Assembly: GCF_026540895.1 (NCBI RefSeq)
Contig: NZ_JALNUR010000002.1
Coordinates: forward strand, 1-64,000
DNA length: 64,000 nucleotides
Reading direction: 5' to 3'
Source: Sphingomonas sp. GM_Shp_1
Lineage (GTDB): Bacteria > Pseudomonadota > Alphaproteobacteria > Sphingomonadales > Sphingomonadaceae
The notes beneath the pieces are model-generated. The model did not search any database and was not told the DNA's origin. It was given only the letters and a program-made list of their open reading frames with translations. Made by a program: the position numbers and the translations under genes. Positions 54,014 to 64,000 of this stretch are shown piece by piece (position 1 is the stretch's first letter; each line of letters starts with the position of its first letter).

Positions 54014-54457
54014 ATGAACGACCATCGCTCCGTGGGCATCGTCATGATCGAAGACGATGAGGGCCATGCCCGTCTGATCGAGAAGAATATCCGGCGCGCC
54101 GGCATCCTGAACGATATCCGTCACTTCACGGACGGCACCACCGCGCTCGACTTCCTCTTCCACGCGCCCGATGGCCCGGCCAAGAGCGGTCCGTCGCTGG
54201 TCCTGCTCGACCTCAACTTGCCCGACATGAGCGGCACCGACATCCTGGCCAAGATCAAGGAGGAGGGCAGCCCGCTCCGCCGCGCGCCGGTCGTCGTGCT
54301 GACCACCACCGACGACAAGGTCGAGATCCAGCGCTGCTATGATCTGGGCTGCAACGTCTACATCACCAAGCCCGTCAATTACGAGAATTTCGCCCAGGCG
54401 ATCCGCCAGCTCGGCCTTTTCCTGTCGGTGATCCAGGTGCCCGAGGTGGAGGGCTAA
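54014..54457 (+). CDS. Rcp1-type single-domain response regulator
   Basis: A 147-residue receiver with no output domain. It has VMIEDDEGHARLIEK, phospho-Asp in LVLLDLNLPDMSGTD, Thr in VVVLTTTDD and Lys in VYITKPVNYEN. The long beta4-alpha4 segment and RCYDLGCNVYI are typical of Rcp1-like regulators that partner phytochrome or CHASE3 kinases. The ATG immediately follows the kinase stop (no intergenic base), so they are translationally coupled; AAGGCG precedes it. It probably shuttles phosphate between the two neighbouring kinases. Confidence 0.92.
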   Translation: MNDHRSVGIVMIEDDEGHARLIEKNIRRAGILNDIRHFTDGTTALDFLFHAPDGPAKSGPSLVLLDLNLPDMSGTDILAKIKEEGSPLRRAPVVVLTTTDDKVEIQRCYDLGCNVYITKPVNYENFAQAIRQLGLFLSVIQVPEVEG

Positions 54458-54471
54458 GCGCCCCGCATCCG

Positions 54472-55506
54472 ATGGCGAGCGACGACCCGTCCCGCATCCT
54501 GTATATCGACGATGACGACGCGCTGCGCCGCCTGGTGTCGCGCGCGCTGGGCCGCCATGGCTATTCGGTTTCCTGCGCGGCGTCAGGGGCCGAAGGGGTC
54601 GCGATGGCGGCGCGAGGCGGTTTCGATCTGGTCGCGGTCGATCATTATATGCCGGGCATGGACGGGCTGGAGACGCTGGCCGCGATCACCGCGCTGCCCG
54701 ATCCGCCGCCCGTCGTCTATGTGACCGGCTCGGACGAGGGGCGGATCGCCGTCGCCGCGCTGAAGGCCGGGGCCGCCGATTATGTGGTGAAGACGGTGGG
54801 CGAGGATTTCTTCGATCTGCTGTCGGCCAGTTTCGAACAAGTGCTCGACCGGACACGGCTGGAACGCGCAAAGGCGGCGGCGGAGACCGAGTTGCGCGCC
54901 ACCAATGCGCGGCTGGAGGCGATGCTGAGCGAGGTGAACCACCGCGTCGCCAACTCGCTGCAACTCGTCTCGGCGATGATCGGGTTGCAGAAGGGCGTGC
55001 TCGACGATGCCCATGCCCGCGAGGCGCTGGAGGACACCCAGCGCCGCATCCGCGCCATCGCCCAGGTGCACCGGCGGCTCTACACCGCCAACGACGTGGA
55101 GCAGGTCGACCTGCGCGACTATCTGGGTGCGCTGGTCGAAGAACTGGCCGAAAGCTGGTCGAGCGACGCCCGCCCCCGCACCCTGACCCTGTCCGCCGAA
55201 CCGATCCGGGTGAAGACCGACCGCGCGGTGTCGATCGGGGTGATCGTGACCGAGTTGGTCACCAATGCCTGCAAATACGCCTATCCCGATGGCGGGGGCG
55301 AGGTGCGCATCACCGTCCGCGAGGCGGAGGGGCAGTGCGTGCTGATCGTCGAGGATGACGGCTGCGGCATGACCGAGAACCAGCAGCCCAAGGGCACCGG
55401 TCTGGGCGCGAAACTGATCCGGGCCATGGCGCAGAGCCTGCAGACGGCGGTGGAATATGACCCGGCCCACCGGGGGGTGCGGGCGATGTTGCGGATGGCG
55501 GTTTAG
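54472..55506 (+). CDS. Receiver-histidine kinase hybrid, HisKA_2 type
   Basis: A 344-residue soluble protein. The N-terminal receiver has ILYIDDDDALRR, phospho-Asp in LVAVDHYMPGMDG and Lys in DYVVKTV (usual KP altered to KT). A coiled coil leads into a HisKA_2 kinase: EVNHRVANSLQLVSAM carries the His, then VTELVTNACKYAY (N box), VEDDGCGM and GTGLGAKLI. It is third in the CHASE3 kinase-Rcp1 operon. The fused receiver could be phosphorylated by the first kinase and then gate this one. No DNA-binding output is present. Confidence 0.9.
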   Translation: MASDDPSRILYIDDDDALRRLVSRALGRHGYSVSCAASGAEGVAMAARGGFDLVAVDHYMPGMDGLETLAAITALPDPPPVVYVTGSDEGRIAVAALKAGAADYVVKTVGEDFFDLLSASFEQVLDRTRLERAKAAAETELRATNARLEAMLSEVNHRVANSLQLVSAMIGLQKGVLDDAHAREALEDTQRRIRAIAQVHRRLYTANDVEQVDLRDYLGALVEELAESWSSDARPRTLTLSAEPIRVKTDRAVSIGVIVTELVTNACKYAYPDGGGEVRITVREAEGQCVLIVEDDGCGMTENQQPKGTGLGAKLIRAMAQSLQTAVEYDPAHRGVRAMLRMAV

Positions 55507-55530
55507 GGGTCTTTTTCGAGGCGCTGTCCC

Positions 55531-55619
55531 GTGGCCTTCGACTTCGCTCAGGCTGAACGGAGGTTGGGTATTCAGGTCTTTTACAACAGCCGTTCAGCCT
55601 GAGCGAAGTCGAAGGCCAC
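55531..55619. repeat. Perfect 30-bp inverted repeat
   Basis: Arms at 55531-55560 and 55590-55619 are exact reverse complements (core CTTCGACTTCGCTCAGGCTG) around a 29-bp loop. They lie between two convergent genes and belong to the REP-like family seen at 38.4-38.6 kb. It probably forms a bidirectional transcript end. Confidence 0.9.
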
Positions 55620-55635
55620 GCCCCACCCTATCCTC

Positions 55636-56121
55636 TCAAACCACCCGCAACGCCAACCGCCGCACACCCTCCAGCACCAATCCGAACACCGCATGGGATG
55701 CCGCGCTATAGCCATGGGTCGCGACCGGCGTATCCTGCGGCGCAGGCCCCCAACCGAAGGCGGGTATCGCGACATCATCGACCGCCAGCATCGTCGCCAA
55801 CCCGAACGGCACGCCCAGCCCCAGCGCCGCCTCGGGCCGTTCATGGGCAAGCGCGCCGTACAGGCCGCCGAGCACCGCACCGGTCGCATAGTGAACCACC
55901 GAACCGGCGGTTTCGCGATATTTCTGGGTCACCGGCTCACCGGTCGTCGCCTTGGCGAGCGTGTCGGCGGCCTTCACCGTGGCGGGATCGTCATTGCTGC
56001 CGCTTTGCCCGAACGCTCCGGCGGCCAGTGCCTGAAACTGGTTCATCGCCAGCGCGGCGACCAGCCCGCCGACCACACCGACGCCGATCGCCCATCCCAG
56101 GCCCTGCTTCATCTCCGCCAT
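55636..56121 (-). CDS. DUF1440/YagU-like membrane protein
   Basis: This membrane protein of about 161 residues has hydrophobic segments near the start (GLGWAIGVGVVGGLVAALAMNQF), in the middle (VHYATGAVLGGLYGALA and LGVPFGLATMLA) and near the end (SHAVFGLVLEGVRRL). The pattern matches DUF1440 proteins, a family with YagU whose function is poorly known (acid tolerance in E. coli). ATG at 56121 has AGGAG 8 bases upstream and is preferred over a start 11 codons earlier. It converges on the three-gene phosphorelay. Confidence 0.72.
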   Translation of the reverse strand: MAEMKQGLGWAIGVGVVGGLVAALAMNQFQALAAGAFGQSGSNDDPATVKAADTLAKATTGEPVTQKYRETAGSVVHYATGAVLGGLYGALAHERPEAALGLGVPFGLATMLAVDDVAIPAFGWGPAPQDTPVATHGYSAASHAVFGLVLEGVRRLALRVV

Positions 56122-56211
56122 CCGCGCCGCTCCTATCGCCGTGTCGCCCCTCAACGAGCCGACCGGGATAGGGTTCAGCGCAAAAGCGCGAGGGGGTTCA
56201 GCGCCAAAGCA

Positions 56212-56973
56212 TCAGGGTTTACGGAACTTGAACACGAACTGGTCGGTCCGCCCACGAATGGCGGGGTCGAACACGTTCTTCGTGTGATCGTCCTCGGGGT
56301 TGCGCAGCACCTTGCTCTCACCCACGAAACGGAAGCCGACCGATTGGACCTGGCGCTTCACATAGTCCGGGTCGATCCGGTGCGTCGTGTTGGTGTTGGC
56401 GAGCCCCTTGCCCACCGCATCGGCGTGATCGATGATGATATAGATGCCGCCGGGCTTCAGCGCCTTGAACACCGCCTGGTCGAAGGCGCGCAGCGCCGGT
56501 TCGCCCGCATTCTTATTCGCCACGTCGTGATAATTCTGGACGGTCCAGAACAGGTCGACCGGCTGGTCGGCGGCGGGCAGGTTCACGCCCTGCACCTGCG
56601 CGGTGACGTTGGACAGGTTCCGGCCCTGGAGCGTGCCCAGCGTTCCCTCCGCATATTTCTGCGCCGCGGCGGGCCAATAGGCATAGACATGGCCCTTGGC
56701 CCCGACGACGCCGGAGAAGATCCGGGTCCAATAGCCCTTGCCCGGCAGGTAGTCGATCACCGTGTCGCCGGGCTTCACGCCGGAAAAGGCGAGGACGGCG
56801 GCGGCCTGACGGCGCTGGTCGTCGCCCGCCTGGTCGGCGCGCGCGGGGTCGGCCAGCGCGGCGGTGATGGTGGCCGGGATGGGGGCGGCTTTGGCCGGAG
56901 CGACAGGCTTTTGCTGCGCCACCGCGACGGTTCCGCCCGCCACCAGCATCAGTCCCAGTGCGATCGCCTTCAT
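56212..56973 (-). CDS. Exported class I methyltransferase-like protein
   Basis: A 253-residue protein that combines a signal peptide (ALGLMLVAGGTVAVAQQKP) with a class I Rossmann methyltransferase fold: GDTVIDYLPGKGYWTRIFSGVVG, then HVYAYWPAA, LFWTVQNYHDV and LKPGGIYIIIDH. The motif I glycine-rich loop is altered (DYLPGKGYW). S-adenosylmethionine is not known to be supplied in the periplasm, so the activity is unclear; the protein may bind another nucleotide-like ligand. Predicted exported methyltransferases of this group are widespread in proteobacteria. It ends about 90 bp before the DUF1440 start. Confidence 0.8.
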   Translation of the reverse strand: MKAIALGLMLVAGGTVAVAQQKPVAPAKAAPIPATITAALADPARADQAGDDQRRQAAAVLAFSGVKPGDTVIDYLPGKGYWTRIFSGVVGAKGHVYAYWPAAAQKYAEGTLGTLQGRNLSNVTAQVQGVNLPAADQPVDLFWTVQNYHDVANKNAGEPALRAFDQAVFKALKPGGIYIIIDHADAVGKGLANTNTTHRIDPDYVKRQVQSVGFRFVGESKVLRNPEDDHTKNVFDPAIRGRTDQFVFKFRKP

Positions 56974-57034
56974 GCCTGCTCTCTCCTATGTCCTGATGCC
57001 CAGTTCCCTCACTTCCGTTCGGACCGAGGGAATG

Positions 57035-59638
<2,604 letters not shown>

Positions 59639-59707
59639 TCATCCCCCGGTCGGGAGCCGATAAGGGCCCCGCGCATATCCCGGCCCCTCCGGCATGGGAG
59701 ACATTCG

Positions 59708-60085
59708 ATGACCCGCAAAGCGATCCTCCTCACCCTGCTGGCGACGCTCGTCGGCACGAACGCCTCGGCCCAGTCGATGCGGCGGGATTATCCAAGCTGC
59801 AACCTAGCGCAGCAGCACCACCTGCACGCGGCCACCGGGGGTGCGATCCGCGACAGCCGTCAGGCGCATCTCTCGATGCGCGCCAATATCCTGCAGGCCG
59901 ATATCGGCAATGCCCGCAAGGCCCGGCGCTTGACGCAGCCCCAGGCGCGGACGCTGTGGAACGAGGTCGATCGCATCCGTCGCGACGCCGACCGCTTCGT
60001 CGCGAAACAGGGTTTTCTGAGCGCGGGCGAGGCGGCGAGTTACGACCGGGCGCTGGATGTGGTGGCGATGAGGTTGTGTCGGTGA
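59708..60085 (+). CDS. Small exported protein of unknown function
   Basis: This 125-residue protein has a signal peptide (ILLTLLATLVGTNASAQS). The rest is mostly helical and polar. HLHAATGGAIRDSRQAHLS and the RRLTQPQARTLWNEVDRIRR segment resemble the L-T-x-x-Q-A motif of small periplasmic proteins that carry stacked helices. Two Cys residues (near residues 31 and 124) could form a disulfide. It lies on the opposite strand between gyrB and recF. I do not recognise a function. Confidence 0.7.
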   Translation: MTRKAILLTLLATLVGTNASAQSMRRDYPSCNLAQQHHLHAATGGAIRDSRQAHLSMRANILQADIGNARKARRLTQPQARTLWNEVDRIRRDADRFVAKQGFLSAGEAASYDRALDVVAMRLCR

Positions 60086-60098
60086 GGGGATGGTCTCG

Positions 60099-60254
60099 GT
60101 GAGACACCCTGCCCTCCCCCATCCCCTCCCGCTTGCGGGAGGGGCGTGCTCTGGTCTGACCGCAGGAAACTACTACGAAATAAGCCCGAACGTCGCCCCG
60201 TAACGCACCCCTCCCGCAGGCGGGAGGGGATGGGGGAGGGCTCCGGTGTCTCAC
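60099..60254. repeat. Long inverted repeat between small gene and recF
   Basis: GGTGAGACACC...CCCTCCCCCATCCCCTCCCGC on the left mirrors GCGGGAGGGGATGGGGGAGGG...GGTGTCTCAC on the right, with an inner CCTCCCGCTTGCGGGAGG stem. About 70 bp between the arms is unique. Confidence 0.82.
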
Positions 60255-60273
60255 AGAGCCCCCGATCGCCAAC

Positions 60274-61317
60274 TCAAAACGCCACCCGCGTCGCCTCTCC
60301 CGGCACATCGGTGAACAACCCCGGCTCGGTCCCGGTCATCCACACCTGCCCCCGCCCCGCCAGCCGCTCGAACAGCGCGGCGCGGCGCGAGGGGTCGAGA
60401 TGCGCCGCCACCTCGTCCAGCAGCAGCACCGGCGGCACCTCGCGCCGTTCGGTGACAAGGTCGGCATGGGCGAGCACGATGCCCAGCAGCAACGCCTTCT
60501 GTTCCCCGGTCGAACACAAGGCCGCCGCCTGCCCCTTGGCGACATGGGTGACGCGCAGGTCGGCACGGTGCGGGCCCACCAAGGTCCGCCCCGCCGCCGC
60601 ATCGCGCCTGCGCCCCATCGCCAGCGCATGGGCAAAGGCCCCCGCCTCCACCGCCTCGCCCTCCAGGGCCAGCGCGGCGCGCGCGAAGACGCTCTCGGGC
60701 GCATCGGCCAGCCGCTGGTCCAGCGCCGCCACCGCCGCCACCCGTGCGGCGTCAATCGCCGCGCCATGCTCCACCATCCGCGCCTCCAGCGCGCTCAGCC
60801 AGTCGGGGTCGACCGGCTCCTCGCTGGCCAGCAGCCGGTTGCGCTCGCGCATCGCCGCGTCATAGCGGGTCGCATGCATCCCGTGCGCAGGCGCGAGCGC
60901 CATCACCAACCGGTCGAGAAAGCGCCGCCGCTCGGAGGCGGGCTCGACGAACAACCGGTCCATTGCGGGGGTGAGCCACAGGACCGATAGCCAGTCGGCG
61001 AGCGCATTGGCGCTCGCGCCCGCCCCCTGCACCCGGACCACCCGCCGCTCGGGCGCGGAGGGCAGCGCGCCGGTCGCGATCTCGACATCGCCGTCCAGCG
61101 TCGCCGCAACCCCGAACCCGCCCTTGCCGCCCTGCCGCGCCATCGCCGACAGCGCCGCCCGGCGCAGCCCCCGGCCGGGCGCGAGCAACGACACCGCCTC
61201 CAGCACATTGGTCTTCCCCGCGCCATTCTCGCCGGTCAGCACGACGAACCCCGCACTCGGGAACAGTGCGAGGTCGGCGTGATTGCGGAAATCGGTGAGG
61301 ACAAGGCGGGTGAGCAT
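60274..61317 (-). CDS. recF: DNA replication and repair protein RecF
   Basis: RecF is an SMC-like ABC ATPase that helps load RecA at ssDNA gaps. The 347-residue protein has the N-terminal [13 protein letters not shown], Walker [19 protein letters not shown] and, later, the signature [12 protein letters not shown]. The C-terminal half has a [12 protein letters not shown] segment and the Walker [19 protein letters not shown]. The length is normal. It is transcribed with dnaN and gyrB, which matches the ancestral dnaA-dnaN-recF-gyrB order without dnaA. Confidence 0.94.
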   Translation of the reverse strand: MLTRLVLTDFRNHADLALFPSAGFVVLTGENGAGKTNVLEAVSLLAPGRGLRRAALSAMARQGGKGGFGVAATLDGDVEIATGALPSAPERRVVRVQGAGASANALADWLSVLWLTPAMDRLFVEPASERRRFLDRLVMALAPAHGMHATRYDAAMRERNRLLASEEPVDPDWLSALEARMVEHGAAIDAARVAAVAALDQRLADAPESVFARAALALEGEAVEAGAFAHALAMGRRRDAAAGRTLVGPHRADLRVTHVAKGQAAALCSTGEQKALLLGIVLAHADLVTERREVPPVLLLDEVAAHLDPSRRAALFERLAGRGQVWMTGTEPGLFTDVPGEATRVAF

Positions 61318-61336
61318 TATGTCCGCCTTAGAACAT

Positions 61337-61460
61337 CCTCCCCAGCATGGGGAGGTGGCAGGCCGAAGGCCTGACGGAGGGGGGCTTCCCCATAGGTCAC
61401 CCCTTGCGGCGATCCCCCTCCACCACCCTTCGGGTGGTCCCCCTCCCGTTGCAGGGGAGG
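61337..61460. repeat. Paired inverted repeat elements between recF and dnaN
   Basis: CCTCCCC AGCAT GGGGAGG, then TGGCAGGCCGAAGGCCTGACGG on the left, and an inverted right copy (CCACCCTTCGGGTGG stem, CCCCCTCCCGTTGCAGGGGAGG). It is the same element as at 50.46 kb and fills nearly the whole recF-dnaN gap. Confidence 0.85.
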
Positions 61461-61472
61461 AATTTAAGGGCC

Positions 61473-62588
61473 TTACACCCGCATCGGCATCAGCACGTAC
61501 AGCGCAGGCGCTTTGTCATTCTCGCGGATCAGCGTCGGCGCAGCAGCGTCGGCCAGGTGGACCTCCACCAAATCGCTGTCGATTTGGGCAAGGATATCGA
61601 GCAGATAGCGGCTGTTGAAGCCGATCTCGAAGCCCAGCGAGGTGTATTCGCCCGGCACCTCTTCCGACGCGGTGCCGTTTTCGGGGCTGCTGACCGACAG
61701 GGTGATCCGGTCGCGGTCCAGCGCCATCTTCACCGCGCGGGTCTTTTCGGTCGCGATGGTCGACACGCGGTCGACGCCCTGCATGAACGCCTTGGGGTCC
61801 AGCTTCAGGATCTTGTCGTTCGCGGTCGGGATGACGCGGCTGTAATCGGGGAAGGTGCCGTCGATCAGCTTGGAGGTCAGGATCGCCTGGCCCAGGTCGA
61901 AGCGGATCTTGGTGCCCGACAGCGACACGCCGACCGAGCCGTCCACCTCGTCGAGCAGCTTGCGCAACTCGCCGACGCACTTCCGCGGCACGATCACGTC
62001 GGGCATGCCCTCCGCGCCGTTGGGGCGCTCGATGGTGACGCGCGCCAGACGGTGGCCATCGGTAGCGGCAGCCTTCAGCACGGGGGCGCCGTTATCCTCG
62101 GCGACGTGCAGGAAGATGCCGTTGAGATAATAACGCGTCTCTTCGGTCGAGATGGCGAAGCGCGTCTTGTCGATGATCTGCTTGAGCAGCTCGACCGGCA
62201 GTTCGAACTGGGTCGGCAGCTCGCCTTCCGCGATCACCGGGAAATCGTCGCGCGGCAGGGTGCCGAGCGAGAAGCGCGCGCGGCCCGCCACGATGGTCAT
62301 GCGTCCTTCCGCCGCCGTCAGCTGAACCTGGCTTCCCTCGGGCAGCTTGCGCGCGATGTCGAACAGCGTGTGTGCCGACACGGTGGTCGAGCCGGGCTGG
62401 TCCACCGCCGCCGCGACACTGTCGTTGATCTGCAGGTCCAGATCGGTCGCCATCATCCGCAACTGGCCCTCGGCCGTCGCCTCCAGCAGCACGTTGGAGA
62501 GGATCGGAATCGTGTTCCGCCGCTCCACCACCGACTGGACATGGCTCAACCCCTTGAGCAGCGTTGCGCGTTCGATCGTCGCCTTCAT
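61473..62588 (-). CDS. dnaN: DNA polymerase III beta subunit (sliding clamp)
   Basis: DnaN forms the dimeric ring that tethers polymerase III to DNA and recruits many repair proteins. The 371-residue protein starts with [19 protein letters not shown] and the conserved [17 protein letters not shown]. Three similar domains follow, and the hydrophobic partner-binding pocket is formed by C-terminal segments such as [10 protein letters not shown]. The C-terminus ends in PMRV, the usual (M/V)P(M/V)R-type tail. ATG at 62588 is right; further in-frame codons upstream reach into the spacer. It heads the dnaN-recF-gyrB group. Confidence 0.96.
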   Translation of the reverse strand: MKATIERATLLKGLSHVQSVVERRNTIPILSNVLLEATAEGQLRMMATDLDLQINDSVAAAVDQPGSTTVSAHTLFDIARKLPEGSQVQLTAAEGRMTIVAGRARFSLGTLPRDDFPVIAEGELPTQFELPVELLKQIIDKTRFAISTEETRYYLNGIFLHVAEDNGAPVLKAAATDGHRLARVTIERPNGAEGMPDVIVPRKCVGELRKLLDEVDGSVGVSLSGTKIRFDLGQAILTSKLIDGTFPDYSRVIPTANDKILKLDPKAFMQGVDRVSTIATEKTRAVKMALDRDRITLSVSSPENGTASEEVPGEYTSLGFEIGFNSRYLLDILAQIDSDLVEVHLADAAAPTLIRENDKAPALYVLMPMRV

Positions 62589-62739
62589 TTCCTGATCCCC
62601 CGCCGGAACGACCGCATGGCCGGAGTCCGATAGTGATAAATGGCCTTGGTTCCTACCCGCCAAGAAGGGGCCGAAGCAAGGCTTCGACCCCTTCACCACT
62701 GGTAGTAAAACCACCGTTAATGTGGAAAAGAATCCCGGC

Positions 62740-63354
62740 TCAGAAACGCAGGCCCAGACCGGCGAGCAGCTGGTGACGGTTCGGGTTGATGCCGACGCCG
62801 TCCATCTCGTCATAGTGCGAATAGCGATATTCGCCCTTTACGAAGGTGTTGGGGCTGATCGCATATTCCAGACCGGCGCCCAGCCGATAGCCGCCGACTT
62901 CCTGGTCGTTGGACGTGGTGACGCCCGCCGTGGTGTAGCGTGCATCGAACTTGGCGTTGGTATAGCCCGCCTTCAGATAGCCCATCGCGACCGGCGAGAT
63001 GACATAGCCGACGCGCGCACCGGCATAGAGATCGCGGCCCGCACCCAGGCGGAACTCGTCGCCGGGCACGCGGATGCCGTTGCTGCGCGTGTCGGAGCTG
63101 GAGCCGGTGATCTCGCCCTCGGCGCCGACGATGACCGGGCCCATCGGGATGTCGTAGCCGATGGCCGCGCCATACAGCACGCCGTCGCTCGAGCTGCTGT
63201 CCTGGCCCTGGCGGTCGTTGAGGCTGTCATAGCCGATCAGACCTTCGACGCGGAAACCGGTGAAGGGCTGGCCCGTGGTCGTCTGGGCGGCGGCGGGGGC
63301 CGCGGCGGCGAGGACGGCCGAGGTCGCCAGGGCGGCGAGCATGAGCTTACGCAT
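62740..63354 (-). CDS. Outer-membrane beta-barrel protein (porin/OmpA-like fold)
   Basis: This 204-residue outer-membrane protein starts with a signal peptide (LAALATSAVLAAAAPAAAQT). The rest is a small barrel of alternating amphipathic strands: FRVEGLIGYDSLNDR, LYGAAIGYDIPMGPVIVGAEGEI, DLYAGARVGYVISPVAMGYLKAGYTN and FVKGEYRYSHYD. It ends in LGLRF with the terminal Phe used for barrel insertion. Proteins of this kind are often called opacity-type surface antigens and are abundant in sphingomonads. It is not related in function to dnaN, 150 bp downstream. Confidence 0.88.
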   Translation of the reverse strand: MRKLMLAALATSAVLAAAAPAAAQTTTGQPFTGFRVEGLIGYDSLNDRQGQDSSSSDGVLYGAAIGYDIPMGPVIVGAEGEITGSSSDTRSNGIRVPGDEFRLGAGRDLYAGARVGYVISPVAMGYLKAGYTNAKFDARYTTAGVTTSNDQEVGGYRLGAGLEYAISPNTFVKGEYRYSHYDEMDGVGINPNRHQLLAGLGLRF

Positions 63355-63494
63355 AAACTACTCCGTTACTGTACAGGCCGCCGTTACGGTGGCGGTCGCA
63401 GGCTCAATGGCGGGAAAGCGCGCCCGTTGCATGAACCTCAGCTAAACAGGAAAAAGCGTTGCATCCGCGCAACAGCCGCGACAGGGATAAGGCC

Positions 63495-64000
63495 ATGCCG
63501 ATGCCCGCACCCCCGCCCCTGCATCCGGACCATCCGCGCCGGGGCCGCGACTTCATCGCCCGGCATGGCGAGACGGTGTTCAACCGGATCGGCAAGATTC
63601 AGGGGGACCGCACCGACCTTCACACCCCGCTGACCCGGCGCGGCTTCGCCCAGGCCGAGGCCTTGGGCGACGTGCTGCGGGATCATCTGGGCGATTCGCC
63701 CGCATTGACCCTGTGGTCCTCCCCCACCGGTCGTGCGCTCCAGACGCTGGCGGTGATCGCCGAGCATCTGGGGCTCGACTGGCATGCCACGACGCAGGAT
63801 TCGCGGCTGATCGAACTGGGATTCGGCAGTTGGGGCGGACAGGTCTTCGCCGATCTCGCCGCGGTCCATGGGCCCATCGTCCATCCGCACGGCATGGCGG
63901 TCGGCGCGCCCGATGGGGAAAGCTATGCCGCGATGGCCGCACGGTTGCGCGGGTGGATGGCGGATACGCACGACCATGACGGCGACCGGCTGATCCTGAT
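63495..64000 (+). CDS. Histidine phosphatase (phosphoglycerate-mutase type), 3' end outside window
   Basis: This phosphatase or mutase has the active-site motif FIARHGETVFNRIGKIQGD near residues 21-39 (R-H-G-E-T, with the phospho-His). LWSSPTGRALQTL and the second catalytic Glu in RLIELGFGSWGG follow, then VGAPDGESYAAMAARL. The frame is open to the window end after 168 codons, where the second catalytic His (GDRLIL..., usually VSHG next) is about to appear. It is typical of the cofactor-independent phosphatase branch. ATG at 63495 follows ATAAGG; a second ATG comes two codons later. Confidence 0.88.
   Translation, partial: MPMPAPPPLHPDHPRRGRDFIARHGETVFNRIGKIQGDRTDLHTPLTRRGFAQAEALGDVLRDHLGDSPALTLWSSPTGRALQTLAVIAEHLGLDWHATTQDSRLIELGFGSWGGQVFADLAAVHGPIVHPHGMAVGAPDGESYAAMAARLRGWMADTHDHDGDRLIL

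Overview
This 64 kb window is GC-rich (about two thirds G+C) and tightly packed with about 52 genes. It reads as chromosomal DNA of a Sphingomonadaceae-type alphaproteobacterium, most like Sphingomonas. The grounds are four large TonB-dependent receptors, a CcrM-type GANTC methyltransferase, an aa3-oxidase subunit IV of the short alphaproteobacterial type, a split pntA, many HWE/HisKA_2 kinases, and dnaN-recF-gyrB lying away from dnaA. The genus is inferred. I saw no rRNA, tRNA, CRISPR array, prophage or intact insertion sequence.

Layout. 1-4.1 kb: end of an HlyD/NodT-type efflux pump, Ohr, glyoxalase I and a winged-helix regulator. 4.2-10.7 kb: a TonB receptor with a Gly/Pro-rich insert, ferredoxin-NADP reductase, then a Fur-box-like palindrome between the deletion relic of a second receptor and a DUF3649-PepSY-DUF3325 iron-uptake operon. 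10.6-13.7 kb: glutaminase, a POT/MFS transporter and a DeoR regulator. 13.8-23 kb: a TonB receptor divergent from a secreted phytase-type phosphatase, an OmpR-type two-component pair and another TonB receptor. 23-28.4 kb: an MscS channel and an HWE kinase / single-domain regulator / Crp operon. 28.6-35.3 kb: a TonB receptor overlapping a phosphoinositide phospholipase C, then an exported DUF1800/DUF1501 pair. 35.2-40.5 kb: regulators, glutaminyl cyclase, a divergent DapF and an MpaB-like oxygenase. 40.6-46.8 kb: coxIV-pntA1-(DUF559)-pntA2-pntB, a sigma-54-type regulator with an altered GAFTGA loop, and a bestrophin. 47.3-52.5 kb: thiD, rnhB, ccrM, folP and an exonuclease. 52.5-55.5 kb: a three-gene phosphorelay. 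55.6-64 kb: small envelope proteins, gyrB, recF, dnaN, an outer-membrane barrel and a phosphoglycerate-mutase-type protein cut by the window end.

Themes. Two loci pair a TonB receptor with a secreted enzyme acting on inositol phosphates or phosphoinositides (phytase; PI-PLC). Both promoter regions carry candidate PhoB half-sites at 11- or 22-bp spacing, so I propose a phosphate/inositol scavenging programme. Iron uptake is the second theme. Signalling is dense: four histidine kinases (one a receiver-kinase hybrid), three stand-alone receiver proteins and at least seven further transcription factors. Almost every intergenic gap holds a palindrome built on CCTCCCC...GGGGAGG. One pair of these frames a DUF559 gene inside the pnt operon and supplies the ribosome-binding site of pntA2. 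The ccrM leader has five GANTC sites in 56 bp plus a perfect DnaA box.
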